A stretch of 64,000 bases of DNA, from assembly GCA_048013815.1 (NCBI GenBank), contig CM106585.1, positions 19,096,001-19,160,000 on the forward strand. The letters run 5' to 3'. The stretch comes from Setoptus koraiensis. Its lineage: Eukaryota > Arthropoda. Of the stretch, positions 1 through 10,671 are shown piece by piece. The notes under the pieces are model-generated. The model was not told the DNA's origin and ran no database searches. It saw only the letters and a list, made by a program, of their open reading frames with translations. A program made the translations under genes and the position numbers. How positions within the stretch are numbered: position 1 is the stretch's first letter; each line of letters begins with the position of its first letter.

Positions 1-40
1 CGTTGGCAAGGCCGTGCCCTCGCACACCAGCAAACAGCAA

Positions 41-150
41 CGAACGGCAACGAACGGCAACGAACGGCAACGAACGGCAACGAACGGCAACGAACGGCAA
101 CGAACGGCAACGAACGGCAACGAACGGCAACGAACGGCAACGAACAGCGA
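41..150. repeat. Perfect 10-bp minisatellite
   Basis: Ten uninterrupted copies of the decamer CGAACGGCAA occupy 41-140, followed by one altered copy. The unit is not a multiple of three, so the open frames across it are a by-product of the repeat and not evidence of a gene. Confidence 0.97.
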
Positions 151-1747
151 CCATCGACAACAAACAAGCGGCCAATTTGGCCAAATTCTGGCCAAATTAG
201 TCGAGTTTCGACAGCAAATCTGTGGCTGGCTGCGCGAACAAGGCCGACGAAACGCGGGCACGTGTTACACGCGCACGCATCCACCGGCTGACCGCGGCGA
301 GACATGCGACGCAGCGGTCAGTTGCGTCATGTCGTGTCGTCGTGCCAGTTGGGGCCAGTTGCGCCCACTAAAACATACTTATTCATATATATTTATATTT
401 ATTTATACAAAGCCGGCAGCGGTGAATATCTGTGCGGCGCACAGTTAATTTGACCACTGGCCAGAGTGGCGTTGAATTGTTTTTGGCGACCGTGTCCATA
501 TGTCACACTGTTGCTGGCTTTGCCGTTACTTATTATCGCTGTCACAGCGCTCGCCGGTGACAGTTATTATGTGACAGCGAGCGCTGTTTTTGTTGTGCCC
601 ACTCGGTGTGCCGTAGTGTCCACGCTGCTCACACAGACAAACAATCATTAGCGGCGTTATTATTGGCGCCGTTGTTGTTGTGGTTGTTGTCACTGTAGTT
701 GTTGTTGTTATTATTATTGATGATGATGACTGTTGCGGTCACTTCCATTATCCGCTGCATGTGAGCGCATGCGGTAGGTGAGGCGTCCGCTCGAGGTCCG
801 GCGCTCGCACTCGCCCGCATGCGGCCCGTCGTTGCGCCCGAGCGGCGCCCCGTTCGGCGAGACCCGTTAGTTGGCTCGCCACTAGATGTTGTTGGCGCAT
901 AGAAGACGCAATTGGCCAATTCAATAATTGCGACCGCTGGCCGCTCCCGTCCTCAGACGCGACCGCTCACTGGCCACTGGTCGCCCGTAACAACTGACCG
1001 CGACCAGCGACGTGACTTTGCTCGGCTTGCACCTTCCAAAATATAACTTTGACAATATAACTATTGTACAACTTTGTCGTATAATAAGCTAACAGCTGAT
1101 ACACAACAAACAGATGATACACAACTTGGCCACAAATGCACACAAACGAATGAGTGTCAATTGTTTGATTTGATTATGTTGCGTCACACTCGCAACAAAT
1201 CAATGGGCATCGGTGACAAAACAATGGCAAACATGACATATGCACTCAATATCCCGATCATGTGACAGCGCCGCATTGAGTTGATCGGTCCGGCCGGCCG
1301 GCACAATGCGACGCAACGGGACGCAAAGCGACACAACGCCACACAATGCAACGGAATGCGCCACAATGTAATTATGCGACGTTGCGCAACGCGAAGCTCG
1401 TCGGATCGATCATTGCGTGATCCGTATACGCATAAATATATCGACCGTGTATAATATACCGACACACCGGCCCGGCAGCAACAACGGACGGCCACTGAAA
1501 CGGATATCAATTAGAGCGGCCGTCGATTGAAATGTGGGCGCCGCAAGAGCGCCAATTGGCAGCGTCATCGGGCCGTCGTATGATCGCGTCATCGTTTCGC
1601 CCACGGTGACGTGTGCCCGACAGCGACAACGATACAAGTTACATAATGCAACCGTTGCGGTTGGCCGGCAGCAGCATTGTTGCGACGCCCGCTGCAACAA
1701 CAAATCGCTGCCGGCCCAATCATTAGGCAGCTCGCTTGGCGAATATC
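151..1747. other. GC-rich non-coding stretch, no gene seen
   Basis: No recognisable protein or RNA gene. It holds GTT/ATT-rich simple sequence around 666-730 and a degenerate ACACAACGC-like series around 1310-1370. Open frames lack homology, start with non-ATG codons or run through simple sequence. Confidence 0.6.
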
Positions 1748-1873
1748 CGCGCCGCCCCACGCTGCAGATATCCGAGCCGCACCACGCTGCAAATATCCGA
1801 GCCGCACCACGCTGCAAATACCCGCGCGGCGCCCGGCTGCAAATACCCGCGCGGCGCCCGGCTGCAAATACCC
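1748..1873. repeat. 25-bp tandem repeat, about five copies
   Basis: Consecutive units share the core GCTGCAAATA with GC-rich spacers (CGAGCCGCACCAC or CGCGCGGCGCCCG). Two subtypes of unit follow each other, which suggests local unit-by-unit expansion. Frames on both strands stay open through it without any recognisable product. Confidence 0.9.
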
Positions 1874-2495
1874 GCCACCGGCGCCCATTCGGCTCAACAA
1901 ACTGGCAACAAATTGGCCCGGCCGGCAATTTGTTGCCGGCGCTGTCAGTGATCGGTGACAGACGACACAGCTCGCAGGATTTGTCAGTATCTGACACTGG
2001 GTAATAGTTAACAGCAGCAGTTAAGCTGCAAAATGCTGATTAACCCGTGTGATTAAGCCAGTGTGACAAGTGATAACGGCCCACTAACGGCGCTCGGCGC
2101 ACGCTGCTAATTTGCATTTAAATGCGCACATTGTGTGTTATTGTTGCGCATTATTCCAATAGTGTGCGCGTGTGTGACAATTTGCATAATCTGCACAAGT
2201 TTAGATCGCTATCTAACAAGCGCATGTAATAGCCGGCTCGATAAGCGTTGAGTGACTCCCCCTTCATAATGGCGTCTCTATTACGTAAGCTCGCGATGCT
2301 CACATCAGATTGAGATTACGTATTATGTGCAATCGAGCTACATTGTATCATTTCAGCCTTTCGGCCGCGTTGCGTCATATCGGCTGCTGATTGGCCGACA
2401 TTGTGATCCACACAATTTGCGAGTGTGGGCATGCACGTGCTGGCGCAAACATTGCGCCAGTGGTACGTGCACGCTTTCACGTTGGCTCTCAATTT

Positions 2496-2755
2496 GGGAT
2501 TTTCGAGCGTTCGTTTGAGATTTCGAAGCGTTCGTTTGCGATTTCGGAGCGTTCGTTCGGGATTTCGGAGCGTTCGGTTGGGATTTCGGAGCGTTCGTTC
2601 GGGATTTCGGAGCGTTCGTTTGCGATTTCGGAGCGTTCGTTCGGGATTTCGGAGCGTTCGGTTGGGATTTCGGAGCGTTCGGTTGGGATTTCGAAGCGTT
2701 CGTTTGCGATTTCGGAGCGTTCGTTTGAGGTTTTATAGCGTTCGTGTGGATTCCG
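2496..2755. repeat. 21-bp tandem repeat, about twelve copies
   Basis: Each unit contains GATTTCGGAGCGTTCG and ends in a variable TTCGG, TTTGC or GTTGG, so at least three unit variants are shuffled along the array. Because 21 is a multiple of three, both strands carry long open frames made of a seven-residue repeat (minus strand of the type NAPKSQT). No signal peptide, flanking domain or recognisable homologue supports a real protein. Confidence 0.92.
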
Positions 2756-3452
2756 GAACGGCCGTCCAATTGCGAAATGTCCAAATGTGCGGGCGGGCGT
2801 GGAGCGCGCCAGTTAATCATTTGGATCATTAGCGTGCGGCACAGGGGCGACGGGCCGGCGGAAACGAGATTAGTTTTGGGCGGCAATCGCGCATCGCGAG
2901 TGGCAACTTGTGAGTCACTTGTGTGCGTTTTGTGTGTGTGCCAACAACAACGGTTTGCAACAACCATCCGTCTCGAAACTCGAGCCGCATCGCCGGCTGA
3001 CGGGTTTGTCTCGCGTCCGCTCGGCCACTTGTCAGTGCGCGCCCCCATCACTGTTGGGCCGCATGATGAATGGTGACCGGGTGAACAGGTAGCGATAGTT
3101 TGAGATTTGCGCGCCATTTATTGACACGTTCGCTCGCTATTTGTCATTTCGATTTGCCGTTGGCTAATACACTGTGACTCACAGTCTGTGAGGCACACTA
3201 TCAGACTATTAAACTATTATATATTATATAATATATATATTATCACGGCGCATATGCTGCGCATATGCCACCGAGTGTCGGCCGTTCGCGTTGCGTCACA
3301 CGGCCGCTGGCTGCCTATTTGCATGTTACATAATAGATGAGTTTTTAAGTACATTTGTCTGTTTCTTGAAGTGGCACGTCGAGCGATTCTTCAGCTTGTG
3401 ACTATCAGATCGGGCCACTCGCAAGCTGCGAGACTTGGTAGCGAAAAGCGCC

Positions 3453-3481
3453 CCAGTGTGAGCAAACATTGCTCACACTGG
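3453..3481. repeat. Perfect 12-bp inverted repeat (hairpin)
   Basis: CCAGTGTGAGCA at 3453-3464 is perfectly complementary to TGCTCACACTGG at 3470-3481, with a five-base loop. Function unknown. Confidence 0.9.
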
Positions 3482-3849
3482 CTGTCGCTTATGCAAATGG
3501 CTGCCATCGGAGACAAAATGACAATGTATATCAATGTAAATCAATATATATCAATGTTACGGCGCGGCGCTGGCGTTGTTTTATGTGTGACACAACCAGC
3601 GACAAACAAACAAGAGATAAACAGCAAAAGTGAATCCGATTTGCAATAAATATCCATTGCGAGCTAGACGCTGTCGACTGTGCACTGGCGACTGCGACGC
3701 CGTCTCGACGCTGTCGACTCGATAGAGATCGATAGTGTCTAGACGGCGCCTATCGGGTCCATCTGGCGGCCGTTTCAGCGTGCGAGCGCCAAAGACGGTC
3801 CACACTCCATGATATATATCCACGGGTTCGGTCGTTGGGGCCAATTGGG

Positions 3850-3895
3850 CGCGCAGTTGATCGGGCCGCCGCTTGTTGGCCCGATCAACTGCGCG
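3850..3895. repeat. Perfect 18-bp inverted repeat with 10-base loop
   Basis: The arm at 3850-3867 (core GTTGATCGGGCC) is exactly complementary to 3878-3895. The loop is 3868-3877. It sits in non-coding DNA without an obvious nearby gene. Confidence 0.93.
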
Positions 3896-4530
3896 TTGGC
3901 CGGCCCGAGAGCCCACGTGAATACGCGCCGCTCATTTGAATGCAGCCACTTTGAATGAAGAAACTCACAGGAGCGGCGTGTCCAGTTGCACGAGCGACAG
4001 CTTGTTATTAATGTATTTGCTAATACGTTTCACTGAATGGGGCCCGTCGCTGGCGGCTCGCTGTGAGTGAGCGTTGGTTGGTTGGGGGCCCGACAAGCGT
4101 TGGCCGGGCGACGGCAACGCTCGCCGGGCGACACAATCAATAGACAATTATAGCTTGTAATTCATCTAATGTGGCGCATCTCATGTGAGTTGCGCGTCAC
4201 TTTAATAGGCAAATAAACTCGCCTTGATTGGCTAATCACATATAGACGCTGGCCGGCAGTGTCGCATGGGCACTTGTTTGTTTGTTTGCGCGACACTGAG
4301 CTGTAAATGTGTATGATTACGTGCTCGGTTGTGTCCGTTTGCGGTGCCATTATGGGTCCGTGCGAGGCCCGAGTGGGGCCCGTGCGACGAATGTGCGACG
4401 AATGTGCCAGGCCTGTGTGTCGGGCTGGCCAAGATGTGGCCAACCAGCCGGACTGGCCTCACAGTGGCCGATCTTGGCTGGTTGCCGCTCGAGTGAGTAG
4501 CACACCATCAAGGGATAAGCCGCACGATGG

Positions 4531-4553
4531 TGTGTGTGTGTGTGTGTGTGTGT
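4531..4553. repeat. TG dinucleotide microsatellite
   Basis: About eleven uninterrupted TG units. Confidence 0.97.
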
Positions 4554-4913
4554 ACGCCGGGCCCGGCCAGTTGCAGAACGTCGGCGGTTCGGGGGCCCCC
4601 GCGACAAACAATTGAGCTGCATCATCGTTTCTTTGGGCGGATAATTGTTGTTGTGTCACAACTGTCCGGTGCCCAGCGATACATTTGAATATAACTATAT
4701 ATGCGACTGGTTGGAATTGGCCATAAATAAGCACAAACACACACACACGCTCGGCTTTGTTGTCACTGCGAACGGGCCCCCGTTGCCGGCCGACACAAAG
4801 AGCACACTGGGCAAATAACTGGATATTCACGCATAAATTGGCATAAATAAACTCGCATCATCAAGTTCACAACGATGATCAACCGACTAATTGGTGTCAC
4901 TTGTTACCACAAT

Positions 4914-4980
4914 ATATTCATGTGTGGCGTATATTCATGTGTGGCGTTTATTCATGTCCTGCGTATATTCATGTGTGGAT
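4914..4980. repeat. 16-bp tandem repeat, four copies
   Basis: The unit TATTCATGTGTGGCGT recurs four times with few changes (one copy reads GTCCTGC in place of GTGTGGC). Confidence 0.9.
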
Positions 4981-5328
4981 ATTGAAATGGGCACTGGCCA
5001 GGAGAGCGTGATGGCGGCGACGCGACGACAAAAAATGGTGGCTTGCAAACGCATTAGATACCATTCATATATCACAAACACACATAGACAATAGTGACAT
5101 TGAATCTTAATGATGCTGCCGTTGCTGTCGGTGATAACGACCATTATTATTATTATTATTACAAAGCCATTATTAACACCATTATTTACATATAGGCACA
5201 ATAGAGTGCGCCCCGATAAAGAGCTCACTTGGTGGTGTGGCGCGATTATCACGAAAAGAATTCAGTTCCGGCCGAGAAGTGTCTTGGCGTCTTGATGTGT
5301 TCGGGCGCTCGTTAGGAGAGCGCTCTGG

Positions 5329-5403
5329 CATAATCACATTGGTAAGCTAACATTTGTAAGCTCCGACAGAGCACACAAACGTTAGCTTGGCAATGTGATT
5401 ATG
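5329..5403. repeat. 23-bp imperfect inverted repeat
   Basis: The arm at 5329-5351 (starts CATAATCACATTGG) pairs with 5381-5403 (ends AATGTGATTATG) with two mismatches and a 29-base loop. Shorter complementary bases continue inside the loop. Confidence 0.9.
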
Positions 5404-6875
5404 TAATAACACACAGTTGATAATTGTGCATGATTATGATAGATTACACCTTGGCTCACATGGGCCATTGTTGTCGCTGCTGCTGCCGTTGCCGCTGCTG
5501 CCGTTGATGATGATTATGCACGGTAGCCAGAAACGATAGAGACGATCCGAACCGATATATAAACACAATACAAACACAATAATAACAATAATAATTGCGT
5601 TAAATTAAACATCCACGCAGCCACAATCACGATATTAATCATAAAAGCGGCTTGATTATGATTAATTGAATATCTTGTTTCTCGCTATTAGTGGCTTACT
5701 ACGCCATTACAACTAGTCAATTGAACGCTAATTCTTTGGCGAGCTACGCACGCCGATGCTGCCAAATGGTGCGCCATTAATGACTCTAATGATGGCGCGC
5801 TAAATAAAGCGACCACTCGAATAGAATTGAAACAACTCGTCGTGATTAACTGAGCGTCTCTCACTCTATTGCGTCGCATCTTACAACGCATCTTGTCGGA
5901 CGCAACATGGTGCAAAACGGCGCAAAACAGCGCAAAATACCGAGAGAATCTCTCGGAGAGGGGCGCTTCGATTGAGACAAATAAACACATCAATGGTATT
6001 GTTGCGTCACCCAGTTGTGTGTGCTGCCACAGTGTTATCACTGTACAACAGTGTCTAACAGTACAAAACTTTCCTCTATACACTGTATATATGTAATAAG
6101 ACTGGCGCGCTGAGAGCAGATGATAGTGCATGAGATGAGATTAGATTAAATGGTTTTGTAATGGTCGACTCATACACACAAACACACATACACAGATAAT
6201 AGGAACGCTTGTCGCTGAGAATAGAAAATCTCTGAAGAGAAATGTGTGTAAAATGATATGGAGAGAATACATTAGCGGCAACCCGAACCTCCTGACTGAC
6301 CTCACCGGCAGCCACTTGCCAGGTACTGACACAGGCAGCTCACAAACGGAAATAAAACGGGTTCAACAATGAGACCAGTTATCATTAATCAAGTTCACTG
6401 ATTAAGATCTTGCTCTATCACTTTTATATGGCATTGTCGCCGGCAAACAATTTCCAAATATAAATGTAACAATCTTGAGGGATCATGGCAGACATTTTTT
6501 CTTTCCTTCGTTTTTTTTTTGCCTTTTCAGCAATCATTTTCTCTATCAACTCAAAAGTGGCAGATAGAGAAAGGGAAACATTCGAGAGATTCTGACTGAC
6601 AGCCAACACATGATGGAGTAAATAAAAAATAGATAAACGATTCTAGAGCGATAAACTGGTCACTTTGCCGGGCAGAGTTTTTTTATCTCAGGCCCAGTTC
6701 ACCATTTTTGCGCAACAATGGTCGGTCCAGATGTCGGCTCTGGCAGCGACTTTCGTTTTATTTCTATGATTTAGCGGCCTATCACTATGATAGATGGACG
6801 CTTATCTCCGGCGCTCATCTGTCTAGCGACGCGCTCGCTCCATATCTGGCGCCACATTTCAGCACGTGTACCGTA

Positions 6876-6970
6876 CATTTCGGATGCATTTCGGGCATAT
6901 TTCGGACGTATTTCGGATGCATTTCGGATGCATTTCGGATGTATTTCGGACGTATTTCGGACATGTTTCA
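6876..6970. repeat. 12-bp tandem repeat, about eight copies
   Basis: The unit resembles GCATTTCGGATG, with ATG/ACG/GCA variants at its end. Its reading frames stay open on both strands but give no recognisable protein. Confidence 0.9.
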
Positions 6971-7876
6971 GCCGTGTGTCAGACTTACCTGGGCCGCTGG
7001 CGCTGCCGGCCGCTTGAACAAAAGCTCTCTGCAACGTGTACCCGATGGGGCTGTCGCCCTCAGTGTTTATTTGGTGCAGCGTCTTGTCGTGTGTCTTGTC
7101 GTGTGTTTGTTGATGGTGTGAGTGTCGATGCTCATTTGCATAGTGATTAGGATCTGTCGCTGTTAGTAGATGGACTTGATTAGATAACACAAACACTATT
7201 AGTAGGCTGATCAAGATAGGCATGGTTATATGGCAACAGCGGCGTTGATAACTATAATTGTGATCGAGATTCATGGCGATTGTGTGGGGCATTATTTTGA
7301 ATTCTTCTCTGGCACAATTAGCTCGATGATGCATTGTTTGCGTTTGCTGCTCACACTAATAATTAGCACTAATTGATTGACGCGGATGGCGGATTTTTGA
7401 GTTGTTGCTCGCACTTGTTTTTATTGTTGCTGTTGTGCGTCTGACACGACTATGCTGATGATGAAATGACTGCGCTTGAAACGGTGAGTCGTTGCTGTTG
7501 TGGTTGTTGTTTTGCGACAACTGTGATAATAGTTATCGCTTTCGATCTGCATTATAACTTTGAGCCTTCGCCAACTTGCAAAATAAATCACTGTAACTGT
7601 ATAATCGCACTGTAACACTAAATTGAATTCACTAAATTGAATACATCGACTGCCGTTGTGCACTGGCCGACTTGCAAAATCATTATGATGTTGCGAAAGA
7701 TGCAAACTTGATCATCGTCAGCCTTCTTGTATCCTTGTGACGCCGTCGCATCCCAAGCGAAGGCTCTGTTTAACGGAGCAACTCGTACCTAACATCGTAC
7801 TGAACGAAACTCCGCCTCTTGATAACTTGATACAACTTCGAAACAACCCTGGCGCCATCTAGGGGCGATTCGCAGA

Positions 7877-8030
7877 GCCAGCCGTTGTCCCTTGTTCGTC
7901 ATCAGTTGTTTGCAAGGTGTCAAAAAGAATGCATCGATTGCAAATGATGATGTTGTATTTGCTCTCGAATTTATTTCTTTCGAGGCACAGTATAATGCAA
8001 CCTTCTGACGAACAAGGGACAACGGCTGGC
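7877..8030. mobile_element. Short element with perfect 25-bp terminal inverted repeats
   Basis: The left arm 7877-7901 (starts GCCAGCCGTTG) is an exact reverse complement of the right arm 8006-8030. The interior is 104 bp of AT-richer DNA with no coding potential. The overall 154-bp architecture resembles a MITE or foldback element. I could not see a target-site duplication, and only this copy is visible in the window, so assignment to a transposon family is not possible. A structured RNA or cruciform is the alternative. Confidence 0.5.
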
Positions 8031-8163
8031 CCCAATCAAGAGACGTATGTGTGACAATGTGCGTCAACTGGGAGCTGGTCGTCAGATTTCGTTGCCCGCA
8101 AGCACGATTGAACTGTTGCCGATAATCATTTTGATCGCCAGAAAGGATCCTTTGCGGACGCAA

Positions 8164-8317
8164 AGATATCCGGCTGCTTGTTTGCGGATAATCGGGCGAC
8201 AATGCAAAGGGATTAAATCAGGGAGCATGAGTGATTTGTGCGATTGTTAGGACGAACAAGTGATGAACAGGGAAGATGATGCCACCGAGAGGATACAAGT
8301 CATTTTTATTTGGACCA
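8164..8317. repeat. Copy A of a diverged roughly 150-bp duplicated segment
   Basis: It aligns with 9399-9552 across its length. Shared blocks include AGATATC-GGCTG, TTGTTTGCG, GTGCGATT and AGGATACAAGT followed by TTTTATT. It lies 3' of the minus-strand gene that ends at 8595. Confidence 0.75.
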
Positions 8318-8594
8318 GGACCTTACAACGACAAATCCGACACGTTTCGGCGATGTTGGCTACAATTTACTCGTGATTTTTAGTTTTTGTCACGAATTTC
8401 AAATTGATCACGAAATGATGAACATTTACTTTGAACATAATCAATTTTTTCGTGCTTTAATCGACATTCGAGATAGTATTGCTGAGTGATGATAAATGTC
8501 GAACGAAACGAACTGTTCGCCCGATCATTCGCTACGACAATACATGTAACTTCCGGCCTAAAACACGATACGTTGTTCAGTATCAATTGTAAAT

Positions 8595-9050
8595 TTAGCC
8601 TCGACGCAGTGCGGCCCCTTCTAATCCTTTCGCTAGAACTGCCTCCACCTTTTTGCCATCCACTTTCTTTGCGGCGGCCTTCGAAACATCAAGCACTTGG
8701 CTCATCATGTGTTCGGCGGCAACATGTTTAGCCACTTTATCCGCAGTGGTCAGTACTTTTTCTTTGCGATCCTTTTCGCCACCCTCTTTTTCCGCCTCTT
8801 CCTTAGCTTTTTCAGCCTCTTCTTTGGCTTTTTTGTCGTCTTTGGAATGCTTGTGATGGGGGTGCTTGTGATGCTCTGGCTCGTGATGTTCGGGCTCCTT
8901 CGGTGGCTCGGGCTCCTTCGGTGGCTCGGGCTTATTTTCTGGCGTCAAAGCCTTCCCCGGCTCTGTCGGGTTCTCTGATTGAGAGCTGACGAAAATTATC
9001 AGGCTCATCACAATCAGAACGACTGGCAACATATGATTTATTGTCTTCAT
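8595..9050 (-). CDS. Secreted His/Pro/Lys-rich peptide precursor ending in ALRRG
   Basis: A 151-residue single-exon protein with an ATG start. Residues 1-23 form a signal peptide ending VSSQ. Residues 28-60 are Pro/Glu-rich with repeated PEPPKEPE. Residues 55-70 are His-rich (HHEPEHHKHPHHKHSK), which suggests metal binding. Residues 72-92 form KAKEEAE heptads, likely helical. The C-terminal third is Ala/Lys-rich and amphipathic and ends GLEGAALRRG. The same last five residues end the secreted peptides at 13075-13341 and 17845-18123, which is the main reason to place the three in one family. A terminal Gly after basic residues would allow C-terminal amidation, as in the melittin precursor (inference). 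Function is unknown; an antimicrobial or other secreted effector is plausible. Confidence 0.8.
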   Translation of the reverse strand: MKTINHMLPVVLIVMSLIIFVSSQSENPTEPGKALTPENKPEPPKEPEPPKEPEHHEPEHHKHPHHKHSKDDKKAKEEAEKAKEEAEKEGGEKDRKEKVLTTADKVAKHVAAEHMMSQVLDVSKAAAKKVDGKKVEAVLAKGLEGAALRRG

Positions 9051-9398
9051 CGTAGGCTATTTAGTATATAAGTTGTTTCTTGCTGTGTGGTACCTACGAT
9101 CGATAATATCTGAATATAATGTCTGACAATTTCTACAGGTATGTTCTTTGTTTTATTCGATTCAGGAGTCGAGTGCGGTGAAATTTCAGCACCTATGGCT
9201 CCGCTATTTGCTCAGCTTGATGGATTTGACCTTCACCATTCCACTCTGGCGAGCCTCGCCAGACACAAGCTTCGAATGCAAAAAAAAAATACAGAACGAC
9301 GCCAACGACAGCAGTTGTTGTTGGTAGTGGCAACAAGAAATGGATGAAGCTCAACAAATCGAATGCAAAACGAGCGCATTGGCAGATCCCACCATCAT

Positions 9399-9552
9399 AG
9401 ATATCTGGCTGTTTGTTTGCGTATGATCAGGTGACAACGTAACCTTATCAATTGAAGAAACATGATTGACATGTGCGATTCGTATGACGATTAATTGGTG
9501 AAGTAGAAAGATGCTGACATCAGAAGGATACAAGTTAGTTTTATTTCTATTT
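9399..9552. repeat. Copy B of the diverged roughly 150-bp duplicated segment
   Basis: Partner of 8164-8317, in the same orientation and roughly three-quarters identical by eye. It lies upstream of the minus-strand gene starting at 9050 and 3' of the doubtful minus-strand ORF ending at 9650. The pair suggests a local tandem duplication of about 1.2 kb. Confidence 0.75.
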
Positions 9553-9649
9553 GTAGACTACAATTCATTCCCTATCTCAGCCCCGAGACCGGGTCACAGT
9601 GTCTCGATTTCATCCAAACATTTGTTGGCTCGGTTGGTTGTGTTTTTTT

Positions 9650-9913
9650 TTATTTGACATTGAAACTGTCACTCAGTGTCGTGTCTTTCAGTTCGCGATT
9701 GAGTTTCTCATGCAAACGATACGAGACAATTCCTGACGGCAATCCTCTAAATATTTGCGGAAAAGTTGCGATATATTTGCCAATTATGATTGAATCCGGC
9801 AGGACATTATAAATGCCCCTCGTCGACCATGTTCCATCCAGAAAACGATACGATTGGGGGACTCTACTCTCCGTCTGAGGGAAATCGTTTGGAGTAACGA
9901 TGAAGAGGGTCAT
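9650..9913 (-). CDS. Possible short coding exon, unrecognised
   Basis: An 87-residue open frame from ATG at 9913. The longer open frame begins with GTG, which I do not accept as a start. Residue composition is ordinary and not low-complexity (segments such as YRFLDGTWSTRG and DSIIIGKYIATFPQIFRG), there is no signal peptide, and no family is recognised. A GTGCAG acceptor-like sequence on the minus strand lies just upstream, so it could be a last exon joined to a frame within 9864-10073. It could equally be a chance ORF. Confidence 0.22.
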   Translation of the reverse strand: MTLFIVTPNDFPQTESRVPQSYRFLDGTWSTRGIYNVLPDSIIIGKYIATFPQIFRGLPSGIVSYRLHEKLNRELKDTTLSDSFNVK

Positions 9914-10344
9914 GATCACCTTTGCTGCACCGCAACAACACCAGGCGCGGCCAGCACAAACTCCAAGTATCTCGTAACGATTCTATGATTTCGATGATCG
10001 AAATTCGATCTATTATTTTGTAATGGACAGTAGCCGTGGATGCAACCACTATTGCTGTACCTGTCGTGTGCACTGGTAAGACACTGGAGAGACAGAGGGC
10101 AAAGAGAGATCTGTAGCGAAGAAATGAGGCTCGCGTCTTAACTTCATCACCTAGGACAAAGAACTCCGTCCCGACCGAAAATTTATTTTTTATTAAGATT
10201 AACTAATCATACTGGTGAGCTTTGAACAACTACTCTCGACAATTAATATATTTTGATGAATTATTGCTAACTAACAAGTGTATCTCGCGACGACTTGACC
10301 CGCTGCTCAATAATAGCTCACAGGGAGGTGCTGTTGTCACCAGT

Positions 10345-10671
10345 TTAGTAGAGGCCTGCTAATCCTGGGCGGCCCAATCCGGGGTAAGGGTAACCCGGGT
10401 AGGCGCCGTATGGGTATCCGTATAGCTCCTCTGCTTCGAGTTCTGCCTCAGCTTCCTCTTCATCCTCTAAGGCGGCTTCGGCTGCGAGAGGGTCGATTTG
10501 TCGCTCGAATCTGTGGAGCTCTGTGGCTTTTAATTTATGACGGTCGATTTCCTTTTCTTCGTGCTCGATTCTTCTGTTGTGGATTTTTTGTTGCAATTCC
10601 TTCAATTCGTGATCAGCAGCAACCATAACGGCCAAAGCAGCGACAATTAAACATACTAATGCGATCTTCAT
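10345..10671 (-). CDS. Secreted acidic precursor with Gly/Pro/Tyr-rich tail
   Basis: A 108-residue protein from ATG at 10671. Residues 1-19 are a signal peptide ending MVAAD. A charged helical stretch (ELKELQQKIHNRRIEHEEKE) follows, then RFERQ at about 54-58, a furin-like R-x-x-R site before Gln. A strongly acidic block (DEEEAEAELEAEE) precedes a tail built from Gly, Pro, Tyr and Leu (YGYPYGAYPGYPYPGLGRP) ending GLY. The order signal, basic site plus Gln, Glu-rich spacer, Pro-rich tail ending in LY is shared with the precursors at 14356-14616 and 19753-20004, suggesting distant homology. Possible roles are a processed peptide or a cuticle/silk-like secreted component; neither is established. 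Confidence 0.78.
   Translation of the reverse strand: MKIALVCLIVAALAVMVAADHELKELQQKIHNRRIEHEEKEIDRHKLKATELHRFERQIDPLAAEAALEDEEEAEAELEAEELYGYPYGAYPGYPYPGLGRPGLAGLY

Larger units (their letters stand above)
2756..7400. other. Repeat- and hairpin-rich intergenic DNA, no gene seen
   Basis: I find no supportable coding exon. The interval holds AT-alternating DNA at about 3220-3242, several hairpins, a TG microsatellite, 16-bp and 12-bp tandem arrays (listed separately) and CTG/CCG-rich sequence around 5480-5510. It could be intergenic DNA or intron of a large gene lying outside the window. Confidence 0.55.

Noticed and set aside
466-651. Open frame with an apparent signal peptide (LLLALPLLIIAVTALAG)
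   Set aside because: The start is GTG with no in-frame ATG, and the sequence is a hydrophobic reading of simple GC/T-rich DNA.
1410-1997. Long overlapping open frames on both strands
   Set aside because: They arise from the GC-rich 25-bp tandem repeat; no domain, no signal peptide.
2353-3117. 254-codon minus-strand open frame
   Set aside because: Generated by the 21-bp repeat, which keeps all frames free of stops; outside the array there is no recognisable protein sequence.
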